Assembly (NCBI GenBank): GCA_015178975.1
Contig: WHVD01000093.1
Span: 62,001 to 126,000, forward strand
Reading direction: 5' to 3'
DNA length: 64,000 nt
Origin: Hysterangium stoloniferum
Lineage: Eukaryota; Basidiomycota; Agaricomycetes; Hysterangiales; Hysterangiaceae
Shown: positions 9,785 through 21,226 of the stretch, one piece after another
Layout of the letters: each line of letters opens with the position of its first letter
How positions within the stretch are numbered: position 1 is the stretch's first letter
The notes under the pieces: model-generated
Database searches by the model: none
Seen by the model: the letters and a program-made list of their open reading frames with translations, nothing else
Told to the model about the DNA's origin: nothing
Position numbers and translations under genes: made by a program

Positions 9785-11230
9785 TGTTAAGGTGCGTGCA
9801 GAGCTTAGTGGAGGGTTTCCAGAGAAATCCACGATAATCTGGTAGGACTTGGCTTCAGCTTATAGGCTGTGCCCTCACAAAATCATATTGTCCAATTTCA
9901 AACAGGTGGACAGGAAACCTGGGGAGTCCCAGTGTAGTTGATAGATTGAAAGACCAGTTGGGAAGCCCACATGCTCTGATGAGGTCAATAGTGAGCATTA
10001 TAATATGGGAGATGGGGATGGAGTGAGGACCAGTGTTAAGAACTAAAAACTGACTAATGTCAGTGGACCGACGGGGACCGATTGGAAGGACTTGGCTTCA
10101 GCTTGTGTGCTGCGCCCTCGCAGTTATCCATTGGGTGTCCTTAAATTTCAGGCGGGTGAAGAGTAGTCCTAATGAATACCTCTCGGTGAAACTACCAATC
10201 GGAATCGAAGGATAAGTCGAGTGTCGGGCCAAGGGGTCCAGGACCGAGAGGGGGCGAGTGCACGCGAAGGCGGAAAGTGGAATACTTAGTATGAGATTTC
10301 TATAGTTGTAAGAGGGTATTCTGAGTCGATATTCTGATTGCCTAGTGACTACAACTACAGTGGGTTCATATACAAGTAACAGGGGTCTAGAAAATACTAA
10401 CTGGGAGAAGAGCAGAACACGGTATTGACAAGTAAACTTGACTAGGAATGGGAGGTTACTATTAGTTCGGAGGCCGTGAAATAACCGAGAGCAGAATTAC
10501 GAAGAAAGGAAATAGTTTGAGGGTTACAAATATATATAGACATATGTGAAACATAGGATAGAGTGGATCATCATAATAAAAGGGACATATCAGAGTTTAA
10601 CCAGATAGTTCGAGTATATTTTGACGTGGGCGTAAATGGAGTTTGATCACCATGAAAGCATACGTCAGCATCGGGGGCCGATGGTTTCCAATGTGATGAC
10701 TTGAACAGTAACTTGAAATCGTCGAAAGGTGGTGATAACCTCAGAGACCAATAGGGCTGCGACACGGTCATAACAACCAGTTGGAAAGCCTGTGGGCTCT
10801 GACGAGGTCAATAGCGTTGTAAGATGGGGATGGAGTGGGTATATACTGAGTAACTGGAGGAGGACTTAGTCTGAAAACTTAGTTGATTTTCTGACCAGAT
10901 TGTATGTACAACATTAGCTAGTTTATATAGACTGTAGAATGTATGCAATACCAAATCTGGTAATAATGAGATCCAAACAAGTAATCATGAAATGAGATAA
11001 GTAAACACCAAATTAGGTGTTAGGGGTGGAATGGAACAGAGGTGGAGTCCAAAACATGACAGGTCATTAGACCATAATGGGAATGGGGCTCAGTTAAAGA
11101 GCTGTCAGGTTATCCAGGCTTTGACATGTGCAGGTCCCAGCAGAGTCCAATGAGTGATGCACAAGATACAGAGGGTTGGGTGTAGATGGGCTTGATGTCT
11201 GGGTCCCGGTGGGGTTTTCTGGTCCTAACA
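9785..11230 (-). mobile_element. LTR, family J/H, minus, host of a solo LTR
   Basis: Plus-strand left end TGTTAAGGTGCGTG, right end TTCTGGTCCTAACA. It is interrupted by the solo LTR at 10034-10775. An internal ~75-bp tandem duplication (ACCAGTTGGGAAGCC... at about 9951-10028 and 10776-10841) brackets that insertion. No TSD could be matched (AGGA left, CACAA right), so the ends are approximate. Confidence 0.55.
10034..10775 (-). mobile_element. Solo LTR, family G, TSD ACCAG
   Basis: 742 bp; left end TGTTAAGAACTAAAAACTG, right end CACGGTCATAACA, with ACCAG at 10029-10033 and 10776-10780. It is the reverse complement of the family-G LTR at 1142-1898. It lies at the fourth level of a nest: Helitron, LTR J, LTR H, LTR G. 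Confidence 0.85.
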
Positions 11231-11376
11231 CACAATTCCTGTGTCCCCTCTCTGAAGTTGGATACAACAATCATGCAAGGGTGCAGCACATAAGCTGAAG
11301 TGAAGTCCTATCTGCCACCTGGATTATCTGTGAGTTTCCCCTAGAGACCCCTGTAAACCCAAAGCTTAACAATTAT

Positions 11377-11914
11377 TTATCCAAACATACAAGACCCTCA
11401 GATTCTTACTGATGAGTTTTTATTGGAGCAAGCCATTCTTGTTCTTGAAATTCAGATGTAGATGAAATCAATGATATACTCTTTGAAAAATTTCCAGGGA
11501 TCAGAGAAACTTACAACAGTGCAGACAGTGTCAAAGGTGGAGACAATGAGAATGAGATATTATATCCTGCTGAGTACTTAAACTCAATCAATTTTGGAGC
11601 ATTGTCACTAAGTAAAGTAAACTTCATCTGAAACCTGGAGTACCATTAATGCTTCTTCAGAACTTGGATCCTGGACAAGGGCTTTGTAATGGAACAAGAT
11701 TGATACAAATGACTCACAGAGTAAGTAAAGATCATAACAAGACAGGACCTTCAGCAGGAGACATCCCTCAAATAACAATTATTCCAACTGTAACACAGTT
11801 GCCTTTTGAATTGCATTGCTGGCAGTTCCCAGTCTGACTGGCATTTGCTATGACCATCACCAAGTCACAGGGTCAACCTTGAAAATTAGTTGGATTGGAT
11901 CTGCACACTCCTAC
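11377..11914 (+). pseudogene. Helitron RepHel helicase, decayed (part 2)
   Basis: It continues the PIF1-like helicase after the family-J LTR. Recognisable in shifting frames are PNIQDPQILTDEFLLEQAIL, then VPLMLLQNLDPGQGLCNGTRL, IPTVTQLPFELHCWQFPV and AMTITKSQGQ (the late helicase motifs, where the usual text is FAMTINKSQGQ). Several frameshifts and stops. It stops at the border of the TIR element at 11915. Confidence 0.85.
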
Positions 11915-12823
11915 ATAAGGTAGGCGTCACTTTAGTTCAGCACCCTATGTAATCATATTACTAAGTGCCAAGAGCGGCCAAATTTGTGAATCAAATTTTT
12001 GAAAAATTTATTATGAAGTCAAAAAATGAATTGGAGGGTCACTATACAGAGAGTTCTTGAATCTCTGGGTAATAATCTCTAGGATTTTCATCATTTTCAT
12101 CATCTGAGTCCAAATCATGAGCAAGATCTGGTAGAGGTTCTTCCTCAAAGTCATCAAGAAAGCCCACCAAGGTGAGAGATCCATCTTCTTCATCCACAAT
12201 AAATGCTTCCTCATACATCTTTTCATTGCTTTGATCTAGATTGAGAGAAACTAGAGATTGTGCAGCTTTAGACTTCTGAGGCATGGTAGTAGAACTGTGC
12301 AACTGCGTGTTTGCTACTGTGCTGTTTATGTAATGTGGCCTGTGATCAAGTGTACAGCTTACTGCACAAGTACATGTGCAACTATACCCTCTTTTTCTTA
12401 GGAGAATTTTTATGTAAGTAATATAGGTATATCTATTTGAATTTAATACAACCTAATTTAATACAGTTTTCTTTCCCAATTTTAGGCCCTTAAAACAAGG
12501 CTGCCCAATATATCACATGATGATTATGTAAGTGGCCACTACTGACACTGTTGAAATTTTGAAAATCTCAGAATCACATGGAAATGTGTTTTTAAGCATT
12601 CAGAGACTCGAAAAAAAAGTCAAAATTTGTAAGTCCTACTACTTGGCAAGGGTGAATTATTTTTCAAGTTTTAAACCTGAGAACTGGAGGAATGGATCCC
12701 AACTCCACTTCCCTGGGCTTTAATTACAGATTATCTATGTTGTGGAAGCACAGAAAGAAGTGCAAGCAGGTCACTTTTTTGCTTACATAAACAGGTGCCA
12801 AACTAAAGTGATGCCTACCTTAT
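11915..12823. mobile_element. Non-autonomous TIR element inserted in the Helitron
   Basis: About 909 bp with inverted ends: left ATAAGGTAGGCGTCACTTTA, right (reverse complement) ATAAGGTAGGCATCACTTTA; similarity fades after about 55 bp. Removal brings together the helicase text before it (SAHS) and after it (HEQFYVGVLRGTNWG). The second Helitron copy at 54911-54950 shows the uninterrupted form. TA lies at both edges, so a TA target duplication is possible but not certain. No transposase domain is visible. Confidence 0.78.
12042..12302 (-). CDS. Small acidic ORF inside the TIR element
   Basis: 86 codons with a strongly acidic second half (EEDGSLTLVGFLDDFEEEP and DLDSDDENDEN). It starts MHSSTTMPQKSK; the second Met (MPQKSK) is as likely. 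It covers a third of the TIR element on the minus strand. I recognise no domain. It may be the remaining exon of a transposase or cargo gene, or chance. Confidence 0.3.
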   Translation of the reverse strand: MHSSTTMPQKSKAAQSLVSLNLDQSNEKMYEEAFIVDEEDGSLTLVGFLDDFEEEPLPDLAHDLDSDDENDENPRDYYPEIQELSV

Positions 12824-12951
12824 CTTCCTCACATGAACAGTTTTATGTTGGTGTTTTAAGAGGGACAAATTGGGGAAGAGTGCAAATCTTCTTCCACAAC
12901 ACTGATATGACTCCCAATATAGTGTTTAAGGATGTTGTTATTGACCCATAA
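12824..12951 (+). pseudogene. Helitron RepHel helicase, C-terminal end
   Basis: HEQFYVGVLRGTNWGRVQIF followed by TPNIVFKDVVI matches the end of Helitron helicases (HGQLYVALSR.. and NIVYKEVL). In the copy here LSR has become VLR. A stop follows at about 12949. It joins 11377-11914 once the TIR element is removed. Confidence 0.82.
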
Positions 12952-13607
12952 GTAAATATTCAGGCAAGGTTGCAAAAAGAGACTGACTTATGTCTTTTAG
13001 GTTCAACAAATTCAAAAAATATATAATTGTATATAATGTTAATCATTTTAAAATAAACTTCTCTGAGCTAAATCATGTGCCCTGATAAATAATTAGAATT
13101 GTTGATATGGAGTAAAGGTGTGGGGTGGGGTATGTGGGGCTTGCCCTCCACAGGTTCACCCCTCAGGAGATGACGAGGTTACCAATATCATCTTTGTCAT
13201 CAGCCAATTGCAACGCGGATGCCATATCTCTCTAGTTCAGACTATGGAAGTTAACTTAAGGGGAGAAATTTGTTTGGGTACGTACTTACGTTAAACAAGT
13301 GTGATAATTTCGCTACAGAGATTGTATCACCTTTTATGGTACGGAGTTGTCGCCACCATACATAGATGTGGTGTCGTGTAACCACCCCAAACTTGAACAT
13401 TTCCTGAGAATCAGCAGTTGACGCCATTGTTACTTTGAGTTTATTACGGGCATTTTTATTCGAATATTAATCCAATTCTAATCCAATATTAAATTAAAAT
13501 AAAACATAAGGTTGGTAAGGCGTTGAAGGTGTGGTAACAATAAAAGCAAAAAGTTATTGGAATAATCCTCTCCAGACCTTGGAGGGTATACACGACCAAT
13601 AATCGTT
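12952..13607. other. Helitron tail and intergenic sequence
   Basis: 12952-13110 still aligns to the tail of the second Helitron copy (55040-55220), including GTCTTTTAGGTTCAACAA and TTGTTGATA. The two copies diverge after TTGTTGATAnnGAGT, so the Helitron 3' end is near 13115 and 55222. No clear CTRR terminus with hairpin was found. The rest, up to the SUR2 stop codon, has no gene that I can see. Confidence 0.45.
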
Positions 13608-14725
13608 TTACTGCATCTTTTCCAACTTCTCCTTGGTTTTTTGTCTCCGAGCATCGATCTCGCTCCGTGTCATGCGTGTCTTGAGCAGTACATCCCAGTG
13701 TATGAAGTATGGTTGACTGAAGTTGGATTTGATGCCGATAGCCTGTGACGAAATCGTCAGCGCTGGAACTTATAGCGGGTATACCATTACGTACCTGATG
13801 GTGGATATCGTGGTAGTCAGCATTATTCCCAAACAGCGCTTGTAATGGATCCCATGGTAGTGCATATCCGCAATGGTCGTCCACGGTCTTGAGGGTCGAG
13901 ACCGCAAACAGAAGGCATGCCTGGCGGATACTCATAAACGTCACGGCTTGTGCCAATGCAGCGCCGAGTGTGTCGAACAGGAAACCCTCCAGAGGGTGGT
14001 TATAGAGAGCGCCAAATGCATACGGAACATACAGCCGATGGTGCACAGAGTGAATATGCTTATATAGTGTTTTGTTCATATGGAAGGCACGATGTAAGAA
14101 ATACTGCCATGTATCGATAATGAAGCTAGATGCTATTAGGGACATACCGAATCCGAGAGAATAAATATACTCACATGGCAAGTAGGAACTGAAATATAGG
14201 TATACCCCACCAATACAGCCATGACACGGTATGTTGGCCTTGTGCAGCCAAAATCTTGATCCCTGTTGCATCTCCAAATAATGCAACAACGATTCTTGCG
14301 ACCCAATTACTCAACGTCCTCATTTCCCCCGTGTGATTGCGGAATGCATCGCTCTCGCTATCATCCAGCCAAAATATACCCATCAACGTTTGGATGGCCT
14401 GTTGCAATAAAACTGCAAGGATAACCGAATTTCTAGAAGCCAGATTCTTCGTTTTGACCTCCTCCGACTCGTGTAACCGGTACTTTGCCGGCCACTGAAA
14501 TATATCCATGTCCAGGACATGAAAAAAGAGAGAAAGGGCCCAGTACGATACAAGGGGTGACAAGAGCGACAAAGTCTTGTCATCGATGCCTGGTATTACC
14601 GATTCTCGAGATACATGGTACAATGGGTATTGCACAGGGCTTGGGACAAGTGCATCAGAGTCGAAAAGAATGGAAGGGAAGAATGTAGTGTTGAATGTAT
14701 TGTACTTGTCAATTAGGGCATTCAT
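13608..14725 (-). CDS. SUR2: Sphinganine C4-hydroxylase (SUR2), intact, 3 exons
   Basis: Exons 14175-14725, 13795-14125 and 13608-13742; introns of 49 nt (GTGAGT...CTAG) and 52 nt (GTACGT...ACAG). Together they give 338 aa, close to the ~350 aa of the family. This ER membrane di-iron enzyme of the fatty-acid-hydroxylase superfamily adds the C4 hydroxyl that turns dihydrosphingosine into phytosphingosine. All three histidine boxes are present: HRAFH (195-199), HSVHH (209-213) and HDIHH (289-293), with the family text YVPYAFGALYNHPLEGF. The N-terminus has several hydrophobic spans and the C-terminus is charged and Lys-rich. The start is the first ATG in frame. It lies between Helitron debris and an unrelated gene, and nothing is broken. 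Confidence 0.93.
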
Positions 14726-15321
14726 GGCGTTTCGCTAGCTTGCTCTAATGCTGTAAAGTTGAATAAGATATGGGATTAACGATGGTGAGAAACAGAAATT
14801 GGCTCACTGTACGGTTATAAGATGGCCTCCCGCGTCTAAATTAAGGCTTACATAAGTAACTCCAAATTGACTATCATCCCCTTCTATCCTCCATCCGAGG
14901 GGATATCAGTCAAATCATTGTGTACTTTCCCGTAGTCTGTCTCCGAGAGCACAGCGAAGAGTACACATCGCTTCAATGTCTAAAAGGGCATATCTTCAAG
15001 TACTTTGGCGCCGTAAGCCGGGCATTTCACGGTGACACCACCTTATTTTTATTTTGTCTCAGATTACCTGGATTCAACACTCAGCACCACTAGTGTATCT
15101 GATTTTTATGGGTCCTCTCGCTGCTGAATTATCCATTCCATTACATCAGATATCTTGTGGAGTTGCTGCATATCCATCATGAGGCTATGCATAATCTGTA
15201 AGAGTCGAGTCGTCCTGTCCATTTAAGGAAGTTTAATTAGTTAACTAAATATTAAAATTGAATAATTAACTAAATATTATAACGAACTAAAATAATTACA
15301 GTAATAAAAAAATTATATCGG
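14726..15321. other. Intergenic, likely SUR2 promoter
   Basis: About 600 bp between the SUR2 start and the stop of the next minus-strand gene. It should contain the SUR2 promoter and the 3' end of the neighbour. No tRNA, repeat or ORF of note. 15220-15310 is a very AT-rich stretch with repeated AACTAAATATTA. Confidence 0.5.
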
Positions 15322-16284
15322 TTATTGGTTAGAACGAAGATTGGGAGGGCAGGTGGCAGATGGAAACACAGGCTCAGAATTCGTGTACAGTCTAGATTGT
15401 TGGAGGTAAGATAAATGAACGCTATAAGAAGATGGAGGTGGCTCCAGTTTAGGAGGGAGTGATGCGTAGAAGGGCTCAGCGGATGTAGGAGGCTCCAGTT
15501 CAGGAGGGAGTGATGCGTAGAAGGGCTCGGCGGATGTGGGAGGCTCCAGTTCAGGAGGGAGTGATGCGTAGAAGGGCTCGGTGGATGTGGGATGATAAGA
15601 CGAAGAGGGTAAGGATGTCGTAGGAATTTCTGTCAGTTCAACCAGCTGCGTGACCCATTGTTGGCGTGTGATCTGTATCCAGCCAGCATCAGTCATTGCT
15701 TGATGTTTGGAATACCGGGCATGCTTTTTGGCTGATGTGCCAGTAGATTTATCTAACGAATATTAGCAAAAATGGAGCTGACTGAGAAAATATAAAGCTT
15801 ACTTGGGGTCACCCAGGTGATTGGAGGAGGAGATCCAGATACTCTCTGCAGTCGTTTATCTCATGAAAATTAGCAAAGAACATCCAGAGGGAATGTGAAG
15901 CTTACTGGCTATCACCACTGAATGCTCAGAGGATGTTGATGATCCCCGCTGTCGTTTATACTGTCTCAATGGAAGTGCACTTGCAGATGTTGAAGACTCA
16001 ATGATCTGTGGAGTACACGGTGTGGGAACCTAGAGCCATTCAACTACAAAATGCTGGAAATTTTCAGCATTCACCCAATTTATAGCATTCTTGTTGGAAA
16101 GAAAGTCGCCAGATGCTTCAATGATACCAGTAGTGAAGTACTGAAAGAATTAACAATCAATTTAGCTGTTGTCCGCACTCCAAGGCGTAAATATTTATAC
16201 ACTCACTTTTGTCCAATACACTCTGATAATGTCATCTCCTGCCACTTTGAGAAGGCTTGACAGGTTGATTGAGCTGGAAGACAT
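15322..16284 (-). CDS. Unknown multi-exon protein with 17-residue repeats
   Basis: Model: exons 16207-16284, 16048-16140, 15906-16005, 15803-15859 and 15322-15752, giving 252 aa. Introns are 66, 42, 46 and 50 nt; three have good donors (GTGAGT, GTAAGC, GTAAGC), two with a TGCTAAT branch site. The frame is consistent across all joins. The 42-nt intron (GTAGTT...CCACAG) is needed to remove an in-frame TAG at 16030-16032; without it the product ends after 62 aa. The N-terminus reads MSSSSINLSSLLKVAGDD. The last exon holds three copies of PFYASLPPELEPPTSAE-like repeats. No domain is recognised and I assign no function. Confidence 0.5.
15435..15590 (-). repeat. Three 51-bp tandem repeats in a coding exon
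   Basis: Period 51 bp (17 codons), so copy changes keep frame. The units differ by only a few bases. They encode a Pro/Glu-rich segment with FYASLPPELEPP in each copy. Confidence 0.88.
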
Positions 16285-17363
16285 CAGTTGAGAATGGAAG
16301 CAGGAAGCAGGGTGTGTGACGTGTCCTGACTGTGATATTGACACGTTGTGTCACAGAGATCACACTTTGTTGTGATTTGTTTATTTGTATTTTTACTCAC
16401 GGGGGTTAACAGATCATGTGGGGGTTATCCCAGGTTATCGATGTGGGTGAATGTGGGTGGTCACGTGCATGTACATGACTCGACTCTTACAGATTATGTA
16501 TATACTCATCCATCATCTGTCTCGGGCGACAACGCCATCATGTCGGTCATAATCTAAACGGGCCATACCCGCGCTTATCACACAAATCTGTATGGAAGTT
16601 ACAGAAACTGTGACATGTGACTGAATTCCTAATTGGGTACACAGCGGAATATCCTCTGCAAAAACAAAGTTCTTCTGAGAATGTCCACACTTCGAAAATT
16701 CACATGAAATTTCAAATTCTGTAGGATCCTGTAGGCACCTTCCAAATTGAACCAAATACTAAAGCCCTCACTGTGAACCCGTGTCCAATGAAGGATACCC
16801 TTTGTCCTCTGCTAGCTGTGGACCAAAAACACTATATCTAATAAGATTCCAGCATTGATGGTATACCCAAACCTTCATATGACTTTTGGAAAGTGGCGGG
16901 AGAACTCTAGATTATATAAAATATCGCACTTTCAAATATCGGAACACTTTCGGCTAAACTTCCTATTTCCCATGAATTTCAGAAAATATTCAGAGTTTGG
17001 GAATTTGAGCCTGCCATCAAGAACCGCTCTATGGCCACAGGTTTCTAGGCACTTTCCAAAGTGACTACATATATCTCAGAGAATTCTTTAATATATTTAA
17101 AATTATCGTGAAAACTTTATATTTTCTGAACTAAATCTAGAGCATATTTCGGGATCGAGAGTTTCACATTACAACCCGTTCCCTTGCCTTAAGTTCCGTG
17201 AGCTTTACCAGGCATCAGTGAACATTCAGCGTGATACCGCGGCTCCCATATTTCCAACAGTATATATCCCCGGCGATGACTAACGTATCTATCTCTTGAA
17301 GTTTCTTACACATTCAAGACTACAAGTTTATGTACAGATATCAGTAAATGTGCACACTTTGGT
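16285..17363. other. No gene recognised
   Basis: About 1.1 kb upstream of the repeat-protein gene. It should contain that gene's promoter. There are only short open frames without recognisable text. Confidence 0.4.
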
Positions 17364-17871
17364 TTGGGAATCGCATTCTGTATAGGAGAGACAGCTAAAG
17401 CCAATCAGAAATATGAATTCACTAGTGCCAGAGCAGGGATAAAGATACCAGAGACCTGGAAGCACACTATCACGTCGCTAAAACTAAACTGGACTTCTTT
17501 ACCGGAACATTTCCCGGAGTTTTCAAACTTGGACCATCCCCCGCCCAAGCTGCCGTGCATCCTGGTTGTTCTTCTTCAAGTTTCGAGTCACTTGTTCAAA
17601 TTCGGTTGCTTCATTCTCCTCATCGTCCCCGTCCCCGTCATCTTGGTACGCGAACAAGATATTCATCAGCCTTCAGGGTGCGACTCCCGTGAATGTGGGT
17701 GTTGTAACCCCTGCTTCTTGGAAATTAGCTCCTTTAAATGCTTCCTCTCATGGTGTTTCCGTCGGGAAGCTCGGATCTTTAGTCGTCAATCCGCTCTTCT
17801 TTCAAAACATCAACGCAGGACTGACATGTGTTTCTGCCCTTGTGGTTACTATTGATTATTTTAATCAGTAG
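17364..17871 (+). other. Possible coding fragment, strand unclear
   Basis: Two overlapping plus-strand frames (163 and 101 codons) are open here. The second has ordinary protein composition in its C-terminal part (ATPVNVGVVTPASWKLAPLN). The minus strand also has an acidic open stretch (DDGDGDDEENEATEFEQ) at 17560-17650. No start context, introns or family identify either, so I record it only as a possible gene remnant. Confidence 0.2.
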
Positions 17872-19385
17872 CCTATATCTGTATGTATCATCTTATATGG
17901 GGAGTGTCCTAACAGATAATAGAGGGGAGGGGGGATAATTCCGGCCTGTTCTACGGGCGATGCCAATCTGAACCGTTAGGAGCATGTGTTTTTGAGTTTT
18001 ACGCCGGTGGCACCACCGTCGGCCTATCTTTTCACCGTTTCCATGCCCCGCCTGGACCTGTACTATCAGCAATTAATTTATCTCTTATATTCATCCGCTG
18101 CAGGAAATAATCGCACCTTCCACCCTCACAGACATGCTCTCAACGCAGACCACTAGTCGTATGTCGACTACAGACCCTCAACTCCTGAGACATCCGTTCC
18201 CACCTCTCTACCCAACATCAATGCTCAAAATGGGCTGACACTAGTGGCAACTGAACGGTTTCTATTCAAATGTGCAAGCTTGATCTCGTGTACCTTTCAT
18301 ATTAGTCATGTTGACATAACATGGTTGTCAAGTCTAGACAAGACTACTTGAGACTTTTTATACACTTGTTGAAAATAAGCATTCCCCCAATCTTCATTAT
18401 CTTTCTTCTCCGTCATCCGATGTATTCTAGCAGCTCGTTTGTTTAACGATCCCAGTACTAAACAGTAATGTTACACTTTGACTGGGATGGGATTATTACC
18501 ATAAATAATAATACCGATGTTCGGACGCTCGCTTACAGCGCCGCCTTTTGTTTAGTTGTGTCCACCCCTATGCAAGATACTATATAAATACATATTCTAA
18601 ACAATGTAATTAAAGGCCGTTTATATGAGCACTTTGGATTGGCCGGGGGTCGGATGGAGGTCACCATGATGTTTGAAAGAAGAGTAAATTTAAAAGAAAG
18701 AAAGGAGTGTGATGGGACCTCCCAGTGGGGAGCTAGTGTGCCAGTTCTCAGTAAATATGTTGATGCAGACCGAGTTAAAATCCATGAAAAATATTATCAT
18801 TAATAGTTTCTTCTCTTGTCTCTAAATGATATGGCTGATTATAGTCCTCAAATACTCACTTAGACATTCACCTCGATTTTTTCATCTATATTTCCTCGAA
18901 TCCCATACACCCTAATAACCCATAATCCTAAGGCAATAGTTTATGATTCAGGGAGGCTTGACTATATTCGGCCATGATGATTTGCTACTGTCAAAATGGT
19001 ATCCACGGAGGCAACCGGATGTGCCATAAATAGCGCCGCCTTGGACAATATCGAGCCCCTAACAAAGCGTAAGTTGGCTATTAACGGATATGGAAGCAGC
19101 GACCTGGGTTGCTTCCCTATCTGAACGCTCCACAGGAGAAAAAGAGGGAGAAAGGAATATTAATGTCCCTACAGTGTGACTAGTCTGACCTATATTTGGT
19201 ATATATGTGTGGTGTACATTCAAACTCCGCATATCAGGGTCTTTGCTTCTCGTGGTAAACACCATTTCTCTTCTTTGCTCAACGCCCTCTGCGTTCCGCA
19301 ATACCTTTCCCTCGTCGTTAAGAACGACGTCCTCTCTTTACGCCCCCACGCTCTTTAGCAAAATACCAAATAACTAAATTTCTAG
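17872..19385. other. Intergenic, upstream of the membrane-protein gene
   Basis: About 1.5 kb without a convincing gene. The last 200 bp before 19386 are CT-rich (TTTCTCTTCTTTGCTC), as is common upstream of basidiomycete genes, and probably hold the promoter of the next gene. Confidence 0.4.
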
Positions 19386-21226
19386 ATGTCTGCCAGGCCA
19401 CACCGTAGAGAACACCTGCGAAGGGCGGATCGTCTTGAAGCTCGTTTTGACCCATTGAACCCCAACGTCCCGCCCGAAGTCTCAAAGAGCTCATCTACCC
19501 CTGCAGATCCAAAGAAGAAAGCAACCCCCACTGTTAGCTTGATTTCCAGTACAAATGGTGCCGCTCAATTTTCTTGTTAATGATAAATGCTGATCGGCCG
19601 GGCGACATTGTCTCTGTTGACATTGCGTCTTTTAGATCCTGTATTGCCAACAACGACGTCCACCCCTGTTCAAGTGCTTCCCCCATCAGTTGTTACTTCA
19701 CTGAGCACTTCTTTAACCGTCGTCACACCGCTTGTGTCCAGCACGTCAAGCAGCAGCATCCCGACACCTGTCTCGTCCTCGACTTCGACTACCTCCCTTG
19801 TGCGCACTTCCCCCTCGGTATGTGGATCCATGTTTGATTATTAGCCCTTTCCATATTTATCGTAACAGCTTGTCACGACGCCGACCGTACAACGTACACC
19901 TACCATTAATTCGGTCCCTGTTGCGGCTTTTTCCACGATGCCCAGTGCATCGTTTTCGAGTACCACCCCCAGTCCAACAGGCACTCCCTCGTCTGGAATG
20001 GGTGGGGGTACTATTGCTGGTATCGCTGCAGGCTGTCTTGCTGGTATCGTTATCCTTGGAGTCGCCGGCATGTGGCTAATCGTGCGTTTACTATATTCAG
20101 TTTCTCAAATTCTCTCTTACACCTTCCATAGAAGCGTTACTCGCAGTCAAGGGAGGAGGAGTCCGATGCCACCCCGTTCACTCGCCACTCCTGGATGCGC
20201 AACTCTGTCGCTCTGCCAGATGATGGCCCTGCTCCACCCCCAGCGCCAAGCTCCAATCCCCGTCCACCGACCATGATTGAGCGAAAACAAGCTAATTTGG
20301 CTGGTAGAGGATATCCCCAAGGCGGGCTCCAAGGATACGGTCAAGGAGGATTTGGCCAAGGTCAACCAACATATGGTCCGGCACCAAGTGGATATATGTC
20401 TTCTCCGTATCAAGATTCACCATATGGTCGGCCACCTATGGGATATGCACAAGGTCAACAAGTTATGCCTCCACACCAGCAGACCTTCAGTCCTATTGCT
20501 TCCCCGCCTTTGCACCCACCGTCCCCAAGCATCATCGATGAGACTGCCCCTCCCGTCTCGTACAACAATGCTCACCCGGTTTACTTCACCCGCCATGACT
20601 CCATGCAATCCGATGTGCAGTCTCCACAGGAACACACACTTCCAAACCCGTACGAGGCATCCCAAGGAGCCGGTTACGCAACTCTTGACCGCGCAAGTGT
20701 TACCCCGTATCAAGCGAAACAGTATGCCGAGATCTCGCGCCAATTGGAGGCCAGTGGTCCCTTGCCGTCGCCGTTTGAAGACCCTGTCCCTTCGGCCACA
20801 AACCAACGCGTTGATTCTAGCCCGCCCGTGCTCCCAGCCATGCGCGCCATGTCCCCCGTCACCGGGGCCATGCATTCTAATGATATGATGCGTGCCATGT
20901 CTCCGCCTGCCGCTCGTGGATTCGCAGTCCCTTCTCCGATATCCATCCCCTCCCCTGCATCCCCGAAGTCTCCAAGCTTCAAGGCGGCAATGCCGATGAG
21001 CCCTGCAGTTGTCACTGTTCCGGCTGATATGCATGTGGGACGGGAGACTCCCGTGCAGTTTGGGTTCAATGAGCCTGCCGTCACCGCGGAGATTAGTGCG
21101 CCGCCTGCTGCAGTTGTGAAGACCCCAACGACATCTAACCCGAAGAGAATGAGTATGGCCTCAAAAAAGAGCGTTGTTAGACCGGAGACAATGTACGATG
21201 AGGAGGATGCTTATGGCGGAATTTAA
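19386..21226 (+). CDS. Ser/Thr-rich single-pass membrane protein, 4 exons
   Basis: Exons 19386-19575, 19636-19817, 19869-20081 and 20132-21226; introns of 60, 51 and 50 nt (donors GTTAAT, GTATGT, GTGCGT). The product is 559 aa. Residues ~45-165 are Ser/Thr/Pro-rich (SSTSSSSIPTPVSSSTSTTS) and probably O-glycosylated outside the cell. One membrane segment follows (GTIAGIAAGCLAGIVILG, ~170-195), then KR and a long Gly/Pro/Gln-rich cytoplasmic tail ending MYDEEDAYGGI. There is no N-terminal signal peptide, so the single span may act as signal-anchor. The layout resembles fungal surface proteins and wall sensors, but no WSC or other sensor domain is seen. The function is unknown. Confidence 0.82.

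Larger units (their letters stand above)
8638..11371 (+). mobile_element. Solo LTR, family J, inserted in the Helitron gene, TSD ATTAT
   Basis: It begins TATTAAGACTGGAAAACC (TG changed to TA) and ends AAAGCTTAACA, with ATTAT on both sides (8633-8637, 11372-11376). Removing it rejoins the helicase reading: ...NLVSII before and YPNIQDP after. It now hosts two further insertions, 8708-9401 and 9785-11230. The segment 9403-9545 matches the reverse complement of 53755-53900. Confidence 0.78.

Noticed and set aside
20417-21034. 205- and 124-codon minus-strand ORFs
   Set aside because: Antisense shadows of the long fourth exon of the membrane-protein gene.
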